Assembly: GCA_025399215.1 (NCBI GenBank)
Contig: MU621319.1
Coordinates: 1 to 27,324, forward strand
DNA from: Globomyces pollinis-pini
Taxonomy: Eukaryota > Chytridiomycota > Chytridiomycetes > Rhizophydiales > Globomycetaceae
Direction: 5' to 3'
Length of the DNA: 27,324 nucleotides
Shown here: in pieces, positions 1-9,636 of the stretch
How positions within the stretch are numbered: position 1 is the stretch's first letter
How the letters are laid out: each line of letters opens with the position of its first letter
The notes under the pieces: model-generated
What the model was told of the DNA's origin: nothing
What the model saw: only the letters and a program-made list of their open reading frames with translations
Database searches by the model: none
Translations under genes and position numbers: made by a program

Positions 1-825
1 TACCAATGATTGATCTAAATCAATTCTTGTAGCATTAGTTCCAAACATTTAAAGACTATATTAATTTCGTTTGTAATCTTCCCATTCATGCTTGCGCATG
101 TTTAGTTGTGCTGATATCATGAGATGTAAAGTTAACAAAAGAGAAGAAAAGGTTGGATAAGTAACTTATCCGATTCTTGGACGTTTTTTTATATTGAATT
201 TAACATAAATTTAATAAAAAAAGAAGGGTTGTGTGATGAACCAAGTTGGTGCTACCATTTTTCAGTATTTTTGGTTGTGTGTTCATTAAATTGGGAGTGT
301 CTTCATTAAATTGGTTGTGGTTTCATTATTTTGGGTTGTGTGTTCAATTTCTTTCAAAGAAAAGATGAATATCTTGCCTTTTATGGAAGTACTGGTCATT
401 AATAAGCCACTAATGTGCATATGACGAATAATCTGATGAGTAGTATGTAATACAATAGTAATATGCAATAGATGTCATTAAATTTTGCTAGATCTTGTTC
501 TTGTGTGCTGGCTAAGCGTGTGAATACGTTTACCTAGATGCAGAAAACTGAATTTTACTACCTGTATGGAAGTAAAAAATCCAGTGCTCCAGTAGGTTTG
601 ATAAAAGTTTTTAAGTTTTAGAGAATGAATTTTATAAAGCATATTATTTCAGGACAGGATAAAATAGTGATACGATATTCATTGAATATTGTTACCGACC
701 TAGACTTTAAAAAAAACATGACTGATATACATAATTTGAAGACTGAAATGAGAAACTATATCCTAGACTTTTTTATGCATATGACTGCATCCTTACTTTA
801 TGGAAGAGACAGAAAAACTTCTAAA
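1..825. other. Non-coding region with no convincing gene
   Basis: AT-rich DNA without a supportable gene. It holds a short tandem repeat (described separately) and only small open frames, the largest of 67 codons at 625-828, which shows no motif, repeat or splice-compatible extension that I recognise. It may be the 3' flank of a gene outside the window. Confidence 0.5.
271..350. repeat. Four imperfect 20-nt tandem repeats
   Basis: Four head-to-tail 20-nt units (271-290, 291-310, 311-330, 331-350) follow the pattern TTGGnnGTGnnTTCATTAAA with a few substitutions each; the last is the most diverged. Nothing suggests coding function; it looks like a degenerate minisatellite. Confidence 0.75.
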
Positions 826-866
826 TAAAGGCGCGTTTTAATTCAATTAAAGGCGCGTTTTAATTC
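826..866. promoter_or_regulatory. Direct repeat TAAAGGCGCGTTTTAATTC just upstream of the seven-helix gene
   Basis: A 19-nt sequence occurs twice, exactly, at 826-844 and 848-866, with a 22-bp period. The second copy ends ten bases before the ATG at 877. Its core (GCGCGTTTTAATTC, read on the other strand as GAATTAAAACGCGC) resembles the GAATTAAACGCGT stretch upstream of the G alpha gene at about 6878-6890. Position and exact duplication suggest a cis-element or 5' UTR element; this is inference. Confidence 0.4.
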
Positions 867-876
867 TTAACAGCAA

Positions 877-1599
877 ATGCGTTTTGATGAATTATATATA
901 TTAGCATTGGTCAACTCTGGAATCAGTCTAACATTTTTGAATATCGAATCTCTGAAGGAACGAAAACCGGGTGCCGTTCTGCAACTACTTACAATACTTG
1001 GTATCATAATGTTTATCATTCCACAGTTGATGATTTCATGTTCTTATTATGATAATCAACAAGTATCTATGTATCTCATTATAGTGGCGTATCTTGCAGA
1101 TTACTTGTCAGCAGTTTCTTTTGGACTTTTATATACGTATCGTTTACAAGCTTTCAGTTGTCTATCCAGCACCAAGACAATTCGATTTGCGTGCATTCTT
1201 CTCATTATTCCTTTTCTGTACGGAATCGTTGATATTTTATCCATCGCGATTGTATTAGGATATAATTTTCCTATTGAAAAGTATACAATTATTTACCATG
1301 TAGTAAACCTAGCACTGGTATTCTATATGATGATAATGAACGCATCTCTATCTTTGATTCTACTGAAAATGAAACAGGAATACTCAATTCAATTCACAAC
1401 CCCTCTTATTTTAGCTCTCTTTACCGGCTCACTGTTATGCATCTCTATGGCGATTTGGGGGATAATGGATTCGACTGTTGGGGTGGGACCACTTTACGCT
1501 GCTTGGACTCTTGACGTTCTTTCGTTTCAATATACCACAAGCAACATTACCAAGGTATTAACCAACCCCGAGGTTGAGAAATTTGATTCAGAAGAATAA
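877..1599 (+). CDS. Seven-helix membrane protein, unknown family
   Basis: A 240-residue protein made almost wholly of hydrophobic segments. I count seven likely membrane helices, at about residues 7-24, 34-54, 62-88, 99-127, 136-161, 172-195 and 201-222, with a short acidic C-terminal tail. After the third helix there is a YTYRL stretch where class A receptors carry a DRY motif, but the match is too loose to assign a GPCR family. The gene appears intronless, and its start lies just after the duplicated 19-nt element. It is the only gene on this strand before 3999. Topology fits a small receptor-like or transporter-like protein, probably lineage-specific. The G alpha gene about 5.4 kb downstream makes a receptor role tempting but untested. 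Confidence 0.7.
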   Translation: MRFDELYILALVNSGISLTFLNIESLKERKPGAVLQLLTILGIIMFIIPQLMISCSYYDNQQVSMYLIIVAYLADYLSAVSFGLLYTYRLQAFSCLSSTKTIRFACILLIIPFLYGIVDILSIAIVLGYNFPIEKYTIIYHVVNLALVFYMMIMNASLSLILLKMKQEYSIQFTTPLILALFTGSLLCISMAIWGIMDSTVGVGPLYAAWTLDVLSFQYTTSNITKVLTNPEVEKFDSEE

Positions 1600-1663
1600 A
1601 GCTATAATTTAAAACAGATTTATTCAACTATTGAGGACACCTAAAGGAAAATTTACAATTCCG

Positions 1664-3665
1664 TTATACAGCAATAACTTTGTCTTTCATAACCTCGGGA
1701 GCTACATGTGTTCTTCTAGATATTGTGGTCAGCTCTCTTAAATCTTTGTTCGGTTGTAACACATCCTCAACCAAATTTTTAACAGATTTCTGATAAGGTT
1801 TGCGTAACTCTCCTTTCTCTCCTTTATATACACTCTGAATCGTTGTTAAGTACGTGTCGGAATAATTTGGATATCTGAATAAATAAATGTAAGTGATTAC
1901 CTAGTAATTGTATTGTTGATGGTGACATCAAATCCGTCATGAGTTCTATTGACCATCTCTATTCCACCCGTTCCTGCACATCGTTGCTCCTGATTACATT
2001 TATTATCTTTTGGGTTGCCAAATACTTCATGAGAATAACATTTATTCGGTATCTTGTCTGAGGGGTTACATTCTAGATCAAAATGGCTTCTTCGAAAATC
2101 TTGATTCAACATTTTGCTAAGCTGAAAATTCTTTTGAAGGCTTCCAATAGGATTGCATTTAGGTTGATAATCAGAATGATGTACAGTTTCAGAATGAATA
2201 CTTTCATTGGTGCCAATCATGGATTGATATGGCATATCTGGTTGAATTGTCCCCATAATCTTTCCTCCATATGTATACTTTTCTTTGACAATTTCAGGCC
2301 CCCTTTTAATTGGTTCTAGATAGTCTAGCTGTGTCATTGTTAATGAGTCTAATTTTGAATCTTCAAGACCAAGGCATATTGATGAATGACCGCTCATTTT
2401 TTTGATCATTTGAATCTGTTCATCATTTGATACTGGGATAGTAGATTTGAAATCATTTTGTTGGCAACTGCTTCCCGTCTTTCGATCATCATAGTCTTCT
2501 GGAATAATACAAAATTTATTCGAATTTTCGATTTTTGTAATATTTCTTTTGATATTTGGAACAGGCCTAAATGAATTCAAATATTCCGACTGTGTATGTT
2601 TCTCGGTATCGTTTCCAAGCTTTTGTTTTAAACGTTTGGTTTTATCACTTACTGTAAAATGGGTCCCATTTAAATGCTTTTTTGAAAGCTTATTGTCATA
2701 GATTAAGCTTTTGCGATCTAGAGAGTCACTTAAAATGAATTCTAACATAATTAAACAGGTTTGGTTTTACCAGTTTGATGCACAGTCTGAATTGGAGAAA
2801 GTTTTAAATCCGGGTTGTCCAAAACACTAGACGGTGTCTTTTCTAGGGTTTCATATTCACATTGTTGACGATGTAAAATAGTCTGATGTGGAACGAGGGC
2901 ATTCTCAGTGACACTTTTCCAATCATTCGAATCATCACCAAAACTGATTGATGCCATTGAATGATTCTTTTTGGTTAATTTCTTCCACTTTTCACGTTCA
3001 TCTAAACGATTTCCAAGTACAAACTGATATTAGTTTAGGCCAAGTTCTTACTGGTTTTTTTGTATGATGCTTCAAATTTGAATCGATTGCGGGATCTTCT
3101 AAATGGAGCAATGAATAGCCTTTAAATCTTGGAGTGTGTTGATATCTTGTTGCCACATTCTACATTCATTATTCAATCAAATATCAAAATACATTATAAG
3201 TATGATAACCATAGTCTCTTTTCGTAGAGCTATCGTTTTTTAGATCTTCCTCTCCAATCCTCAGTGAAAAATGAGAATTGTGAGTGTTTTGGGCCACTTT
3301 CAAATAAGCTTTATACATGCTTACATTGTTTAACCAAGCCTGAATGATTTTCTACTCCCGTTTTTGAATCAAAATCTTGTTGCATCGTACTTTTGTTTGG
3401 TGATTGCTTCGTTTCAAATATAAACATATCTCCAGTCACCTTCGGTACTACATCTGAGATAATGATGTTGATTACCATGAACTTTCTTTAAACTTCTAGG
3501 AAGATACAACTTTTTTCTCATCTGAAAACGATGTTCAGGTGAAGTATCCACAAGAGAGTTTATATCTTGTGGTAACACATCTGTAGGATCACCCAACAAA
3601 TGTTGACGAACCACTGCTCTCGATCTATTATCATCTAAAGTTAATAGTATCCCACTTTTGATCAT
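1664..3665 (-). CDS. Multi-exon protein of unknown function (about 603 aa)
   Basis: I do not recognise this protein. Six exons join in frame: 3426-3665, 3193-3351, 3052-3159, 2771-3023, 1901-2741 and 1664-1874. Introns are 74, 33, 28, 29 and 26 nt; the exon sum of 1812 nt is an exact multiple of three. The 74-nt intron (GTTTAT donor) is the least certain. The product is hydrophilic, rich in Ser, Asn, Lys, Asp and Gln, with no signal peptide, membrane helix or clear domain. Small ordered-looking parts are the N-terminal 80 residues and the last 65, which are basic with several Tyr. The composition would suit a largely disordered scaffold or cytoskeletal protein. It is transcribed away from the mitochondrial carrier gene, sharing a 333-bp upstream region. 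Confidence 0.6.
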
Positions 3666-3998
3666 AATTTGATTATTTAGCTAATTATGAGATTAAATTT
3701 CCTATTTTTACAATCACAATAAGGAATGACGTTACATTTTAACATTGCATTTCAAACACAACACTGCACAATGAGAGTGTTCAGAATTCAATATTTACGT
3801 GAATAATTTGTTTGCTGTTTGTTCTGAGTATGAAATTCTAACATGAATTGTACTGTATTGTGACTGTCATACTGGACGTGATATTTTACTTGACATATCT
3901 AAGCACTCATACCTATCGCATACCTTCAAGAAATGACAATAAACCTCCAATAAAAAGTTTTCACATCCTCACCATACTAAAGTTGGCTTGTTATATTG
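3666..3998. promoter_or_regulatory. Shared upstream region of two divergent genes
   Basis: This 333-bp stretch separates the divergent starts of the unknown protein (minus, ATG at 3665) and the mitochondrial carrier (plus, ATG at 3999). It has no gene and no repeat I can identify, and must hold both core promoters. No clear TATA box or known motif stands out. Confidence 0.45.
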
Positions 3999-4916
3999 AT
4001 GCACACTAGCGAACATCGAAAGCCTTCAAAACTCCTTCAAAAACTCAGTTTCTTTTATGGAGGTATTTCATGCTGTGTAGCAGCAGTATTCACTCACCCA
4101 ATTGATACAATTAAAATCAGACTTCAACTCAACGGAGAATTGGCAGCCAAAGGAAATTCAAATGTGATTTCAAATATGATTCGTAGTGAAGGGATTGTAT
4201 CGCTTTGGAGAGGATTGTCTGCTTCAGTTTTACGTGAGGCCAGTTACAGTACTATTAGAATGGGATTGTATCAACCATTCAAAACAATTCTATCTGATAA
4301 CGAAAAGGTAGAACCTTTATGGAAGAAATTGCTGCTGGGGGACTATCAGGAATGATTGGAGCTGCTATTGCTAATCCTACTGATTTAATTAAAGTAAGGT
4401 TTCAAGCTTCCTCAGCTGCGAGCCATGTTACCATATGGAGCACTGTGCGCGATATTGTATCGAAAGAAGGAATTCCTGGTTTGTATCGTGGAGTAGGGCC
4501 AACAACTCAGCGTGCCATCCTACTAACAGCTTCTCAATTATCGAGGTAGGAACAGGATTCTTTAATGTAGTAGTTATGACCATAGTAAACGGATGCTGCT
4601 TGATTCTGGTTATTTTAAAGAGGGAATGCTTGTTCATTTTGCATCTTCAATGATTGCAGGATTCGTTTGCGCAACAGTCTCCTCTCCAGTGGACGTTGTC
4701 AAGTCTCGATATATGAACCAAAAATTTACCCCAGAAGGCACGGGGTTAGTCTATTCTTCATCAAAGGATTGCTTGGTCAAGACATTTAAAGCAGAAGGAC
4801 CAATTGGATTATTTAAAGGCTGGTTACCATCATGGCTTCGTTTGGGGCCACATACAATTATCACTTTTATTGTTTTGGAGCAACTTCGGAAACTATCTGG
4901 ATTTGAACCAATGTAA
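3999..4916 (+). CDS. Mitochondrial carrier (SLC25 family, dicarboxylate/UCP-like) with a 1-nt frameshift
   Basis: An inner mitochondrial membrane transporter with three tandem carrier repeats, each with the signature Px[DE]xx[KR]: HPIDTIKIR (Pro at residue 34), NPTDLIKVR and SPVDVVKSR. The wording of repeats 1 and 2 and the QLSSYDHSK stretch is closest to the dicarboxylate/uncoupling-protein branch; the substrate cannot be read from sequence. A 28-nt intron (4546-4573) is supported by restored homology across the junction. The reading frame breaks at about 4326-4333: the WKK codons run into the wrong frame, and the conserved IAAGG start of repeat 2 lies one base away. Exons sum to 890 nt, one short of 297 codons (about 296 residues, normal for the family). 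No splice choice repairs it, so it is either a very recent mutation or a one-base assembly error in a short A run. Confidence 0.85.
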
Positions 4917-4988
4917 TTTTTAATCTTATTTGACATAAATATTATAATACAATAGTAAAGGAATAATGTTTGAGCATATCTATTAACG

Positions 4989-6624
4989 TTACATGAGCAT
5001 TGGGTTATCAAACAGTCTCTCTATTTGATCTTCATCTAGTAATGGTAACTTAGCAGTTTGAATAGCATGATCTAATTGGGTCTGACTCCTAATTCCAACC
5101 AAAACAGAAGTTGTATCAGGATTTGACGCAGATAGACATATTCCCAATGAATTTGTTGCTAGTGATGCTTTATATGCGTTTAATGAAACGTTATCGTTCA
5201 ACTGAATATTGGATCGATCTAAATGCCAGTCCGCAATTTCCAGGATACAATCCATCAGTTTCAAAGTTTCCTAAAAATCTATTAAATAACTAAATACTTA
5301 CTTTTCTATAATTAGCAACCCAGTCTAGAATGAATTCTTGTCCAACTCTAGAATCATCTGTTTCGCTACACTTGATAAGATAATTCAAATCTGTATTTAA
5401 AACAGGTTTGATATCTCTGTTAAAGAACAATTGAGCAGCCATCTTATTTTCTACCAATCTACCAATATTCTCGCCAAGTACTTGAGCAACCACAAACTTG
5501 GCCGGTAATGACATATCATCGTAATCTTCTTCCTCTACTATTGAAATCAACTAATTATTTTTACAGTAAGCTTGTAGTTTCAATTCCATTTCAGTGACCA
5601 ATTCGAATTGCTTGGTGGCATTTTCATTAATATCTTGTTCACTTTTATTTGAAGATGATGTAGTTAATTTTCGAACTCCATCTCTAGTGATTGATAAAAA
5701 AGGTCTTTGCGTCATTTGAAACAATTGGTATTCCTAAAATAAGCATATTATCAGTACATCACAAATTTCGGCTAAGCTGGGAGTGCCATCAAATCCTTGT
5801 TGAATAGCATGTCTTTCAAATAAATTAAACGGGTATTGAACTGTAGTAAAATTGCTAAATTTGCTAGATTTGAATAGCTTTGTAATTGATAAGTGATCTA
5901 ATGCAGTTGGTATTGATATAGAATTTGACGCAACTCCATATCCACCTATTCTACCATTTTCAACTTGACTTTCTAAATACTCAAAAGCTTTTTCAATCAT
6001 CTGATATAGTGTATCTACTGTTACAGATTGATCATTTGCTTGTAATAATCTCTCAGGATTATTCAATAATAAAATATCCAACGTTTGTAGGTTTAATCGC
6101 TCTAAAGATTGATTTAATTGAGCATCTAAGAACTCTGGATGGATGCAATGATAGTTATTATTCTTAATGAATTTCATTTGTGGGAATGACTCATTGGAAT
6201 CGAATATAAATCCTGCCTTTGAACAAACAACAATTTCCTGTACGTTAATGATAGTATAGATTTACAGATCTTGATATAGCATTTTTCTCAATCAAATTTG
6301 ATATAGCACTTCCAATTGTTTTTTCAGATGCACCCATTTGAAAATGAGCACTAGTATCAATCAAATTGATTCCAGAAAGTAACGCTTGCTCCAAAACTTG
6401 TTGGTTCGACTGTTTAAATCTAAATGATCCGAATCCAACTCTTGAACTATACAAATCTTTTAAAAAAATTGAGTTGATTCGTCAGGTTTACCCTGTTTGA
6501 TATTTCGTGCAAAAGGCATATCTTTGAATTTGGATTTGTAGAATCTAGTACCTTCGGGAGTTGCTCTACCGGCAATACCTGATGAAATTCTTCTCAGCTG
6601 TGAATGTGAGCATATCTTGAACAT
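4989..6624 (-). CDS. Aldo/keto reductase-family protein with altered catalytic residues
   Basis: Six exons (6492-6624, 6266-6456, 5758-6237, 5565-5733, 5302-5537, 4989-5270) give 496 residues in one frame; introns are 35, 28, 24, 27 and 31 nt. Family hallmarks: LIDTSAHF (Asp78), IVVCSKAGF (Lys115), HPEFLDAQLNQSLERL, then LLLNNPE. In active members the tetrad is Asp, Tyr, Lys, His; here Asp78 and Lys115 remain, but the Tyr position is Phe83 and the His position is Asn167. Activity may be changed or lost; Kv-beta subunits (AKR6) are known to have Asn at the His position. At about 500 residues it is longer than the common 320, with a C-terminal extension. The first 44 residues are basic, free of acidic runs and could be a mitochondrial presequence. 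It is divergent from the G alpha gene. Confidence 0.85.
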
Positions 6625-7010
6625 ATTTGTATTTGGTACAAAAAAAAATTATAGCAAAGAATAAATAGGATTAGTTATTTAGCGAGTTGGGAAAAAATAC
6701 TATAATGATGTGTTTATTTGTATTGATTACTCAATCTTATGGTATGGTAAAAAGGGACACCTGGAAGAAATTAAATCTAACATAGTGAAGCTGTACTAAA
6801 TTCAAAAATCTACTCTCTTCAATAAAAAGTAAGAAATGAATTATCAATCAACAAAGACAATGTGTTACAACGCGTTCGAATTAAACGCGTACGTCATCAA
6901 ACATTTTTGATTGATTTTTTCAATAGCAAAAAGTTTGTAAATCTACTTCCAACTTATTGTAATGTAAAAACCATTGTCAATTAACCTTATTAGATTAAAA
7001 TCTATTCAAA
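6625..7010. promoter_or_regulatory. Divergent upstream region with paired ACGCGT boxes
   Basis: This 386-bp gap separates the reductase-family gene (minus) and the G alpha gene (plus). At 6870-6875 and 6885-6890 it holds two ACGCGT boxes (the MluI cell-cycle box sequence of yeasts) separated by TCGAATTAA, followed at once by a TACGTCA site resembling an ATF/CREB half palindrome. They lie about 120 to 140 bp upstream of the G alpha ATG. Function is inferred from sequence likeness only. Confidence 0.4.
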
Positions 7011-8303
7011 ATGTGTGGAGGAATGTCACCAGAAGAAAAGGAATTGAAGAAAGCCAATGATGAGATTGAGCAAAACCTGAAGAAGGAGAAGCTAACATTA
7101 GCTAAAGAAATTAAGATGCTTTTACTAGGTAATGCAATATTTTTAGACTGACTGCTAGGAACTGGTGAATCAGGAAAGAGTACCATTTTAAAACAAATGA
7201 CTCTTATTCACGGTGCTGGTTATTCTCAAGCAGAGAAAGATGCATTTAAAGAAATCATTTTCTCTAATATTGTTCAATCAATGAGAGTTATTTTGGAAGC
7301 TATGGTAACTTTAAACATTGCAATGGACCGACCTGATAATGAAGGCCCAAAGAATTTGATTTTGGAATTACCTTCTCAAATCGAAGCTGAAGATTTGCCT
7401 GCTGACGTGACTGCAGCTGTCAAAAGTCTTTGGACAGATGCTGGTGTTTTAGCTTGTTTCGATAGGTAACTTAGATTTGAAACTAACACGGTCAGGTCTC
7501 GTGAATATCAATTGAATGATTCCGCAAAATAGTAATTTAAAAAAATCATATTGACTTTATTAGCTACTTTGAAGCCTTGGACAGAATTGGTGTCAAAGGT
7601 TATCAACCAACTGATCAAGATGTGTTACGTTCACGTGTCAAGACCACTGGTATTACCGAGACAACTTTCAAAGTTGGTGAATTAACATACCGTATGTTTG
7701 ATGTGGGTGGTCAACGTTCTGAACGTAAAAAGTGGATGCATTGTTTTGAAAATGTCACTGCCATTGTATTTTTGGTAGCCATTTCTGAATATGATCAAGT
7801 CTTGGTTGAAGATGAAACAACTGTAAGTATAATTTATCTTCTATTTCTTTTTGATTTTCATTTTCGCGCCTTACAGTTTCAATGGTATTAACATTTGAAT
7901 AGAACCGTATGACCGAAGCTCTGACTCTGTTTGAGTCCATCTGTAACTCAAGATGGTTTGTTCAAACATCAATGATTCTGTTCTTAAACAAGGTATATCA
8001 TTACGAGAATCTAACATCAAGGTGGATTTGTTCAAAATCAAACTACCAAAATCACCAATGGGTAAATATTTCCCAGAATACACAGGTAAATTCTCATATT
8101 TAAACTAAAATTTAGGCCCTGATGAATTTGAACCAGCATCAGCCTTTATGGTGGCCAAATTCCAAGCTTTGAACCAAAGTGAAGAGAAGCAAGTGTATTC
8201 CCATTTCACTTGTGCCACAGATACAAATCAAGTGAAGTTTGTCATGGCTGCTGTCAATGATATCATTGTCAGAGGCAACCTGAAAGATGTTGGGTTAATC
8301 TAA
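7011..8303 (+). CDS. Heterotrimeric G-protein alpha subunit
   Basis: A GTP-binding signal transducer that couples membrane receptors to effectors. Seven exons (7011-7128, 7159-7465, 7496-7531, 7564-7822, 7903-7992, 8022-8085, 8116-8303) give 353 residues, the standard family length; introns are 30, 30, 32, 80, 29 and 30 nt. All nucleotide-binding motifs are present: P-loop GTGESGKST (residues 40-48), the switch I arginine in [24 protein letters not shown] (usually NKKD) and TCATDT. The N-terminus reads MCGGMS: the Gly2 needed for myristoylation is replaced by Cys, leaving Cys2 as a possible palmitoylation site. The C-terminus, VGLI, lacks the Cys modified by pertussis toxin. No other in-frame ATG lies nearby upstream. 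The likely nearest relatives are fungal Gpa1/Gi-like subunits, but the class is not certain. Confidence 0.95.
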
Positions 8304-8880
8304 AACGTTGTTTAAATCTTCTTTCTATAACAAGCTTGTTCTTTTTCTGGCACTTTATTCATAGTTGATATTGAACAGTTTAATTGAGTGTTATCTAGTA
8401 TTGTGAGACTGAGCTTTATAGATTTTAATCATATCAGTACGTGTCCACAAAGACATTTTGAATGATAATAAATTGAATCAAAAAGTTACGACAATCCCAA
8501 TGACTCTACGAATATTATCATCTGTTCAAGAAGCGTGAAACCAACAACGGCAGCCCATTGATTCTAAAGAATTTGGGAGTTTAATTAAACCCAAAGTCGG
8601 GTTTGATGCGTACATCAAACATGCCCTCAACCGTCAACCGCAATATCACATGAATGATGAAAATTGGTAAAGTCTTGGTTCTTTTGATGAAAACAGGTTC
8701 CGAGACTGAATAATTAAAGGCCGACCAAAGGTGGCAAAGGTTAAAACAGACCCAGTACAGTCAATCAGTACCTACGAATTTCGGAAAAGGCGCACTTTCC
8801 ATCTCTAACAAGCCCAAGTAACACTGACCGGAAACTGAAACGAACCAGGATTTATAAACTATGAAAAAAAGAATGAAAGA
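8304..8880. other. Intergenic region with a perfect 20-nt hairpin
   Basis: The 577 bp between the G alpha stop and the first C1 gene holds no supportable gene. At 8601-8620 lies a perfect inverted repeat, GTTTGATG-CGTA-CATCAAAC. Its right half (GCGTACATCAAACA) resembles GCGTACGTCATCAAACA upstream of G alpha at 6886-6902. It could be a protein-binding site. Confidence 0.45.
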
Positions 8881-9636
8881 ATGAGGATGGCGAATCATAA
8901 CTTTGACTATATAAGAATTCAAAATCCGACATTCTGTCATCATTGTAAGGAATCCATATCAACAAGTCAAACCACTAAACGATGTACACAATGTGGTGTT
9001 TTTATCCATTCAACTTGCCAGTCTCTTTTACTAAGTAATTGCATTCATTGGGATGATTTGGACAGATTGAATATTGAAGTGATACCTCCAAAGCGACATT
9101 CTGGGCTTTCTTCCAAACATTCTTCTACTCAATCAAACAATCAATCCATTTCTGGCCATTCAAATCACTCCAATCAATCACGAGTTGAGAAATCAAAGAG
9201 AGATAGACGAAAATCAGTTATTGAATCCAGAGAAGTTTTAGAAAAATTCGTTCATCATCATACTGATTTCCAACCAATTAGAAAACCAACTACACCAAGA
9301 CTAAACAAGCAAATAGATCCATCAACAACTCATAATTTCGTTATTACCACATTTGGAAAATTCACATATTGTGATCATTGTAATAATTTTATCTTTGGAA
9401 TCGTCAAACAGGGTTATCGTTGTACAGATTGCCAATACACAATTCATAGAAAATGTAAACACGAAGTCATTCAAATCTGCAATAACCAAGAGATCGTGAC
9501 TGTATTGGAAAAACCTCCAACGCTTACTCGATCAAAGTCATTGAAGGTGGATAAGAAAGATGATGAAAATTATCACACTGCTGAATTTAAAGTTACTGAC
9601 CAACGAAACAAACGAGAATCGTTTTGGAATTTATAA
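8881..9636 (+). CDS. Protein with two C1 zinc fingers (251 aa)
   Basis: An intronless gene. Two C1 domains (PKC-type phorbol ester/diacylglycerol-binding fold) are seen by their exact zinc-ligand pattern H-x12-C-x2-C-xn-C-x2-C-x4-H-x2-C-x7-C at residues 6-54 and 151-200. The first has a shortened, atypical loop and probably does not bind lipid. The second keeps Gly23 and Gln27 of the C1 consensus but has Phe for Pro11, so lipid binding is doubtful. Between them is a Ser/His/Asn-rich basic linker with RRKS-type phosphorylation-like sites. No kinase or other catalytic domain is present, so it is probably an adaptor. It is first of three consecutive C1 genes on the same strand. An upstream ATG at 8873 opens a three-codon frame that ends at 8884. 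Confidence 0.85.
   Translation: MRMANHNFDYIRIQNPTFCHHCKESISTSQTTKRCTQCGVFIHSTCQSLLLSNCIHWDDLDRLNIEVIPPKRHSGLSSKHSSTQSNNQSISGHSNHSNQSRVEKSKRDRRKSVIESREVLEKFVHHHTDFQPIRKPTTPRLNKQIDPSTTHNFVITTFGKFTYCDHCNNFIFGIVKQGYRCTDCQYTIHRKCKHEVIQICNNQEIVTVLEKPPTLTRSKSLKVDKKDDENYHTAEFKVTDQRNKRESFWNL

Noticed and set aside
625..828. 67-codon open frame
   Set aside because: No recognisable motif and composition like the surrounding AT-rich DNA; kept only as part of the intergenic note.
3260..3420. Alternative exon in another frame with a 28-nt GTAAGC intron at 3296-3323
   Set aside because: The frame is open, but no donor in the correct phase connects it to the upstream exon; the 74-nt intron model keeps all phases.
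4319..4549. Separate small gene starting with MEEIAAGG
   Set aside because: It is simply the second carrier repeat in the shifted frame, not an independent gene.
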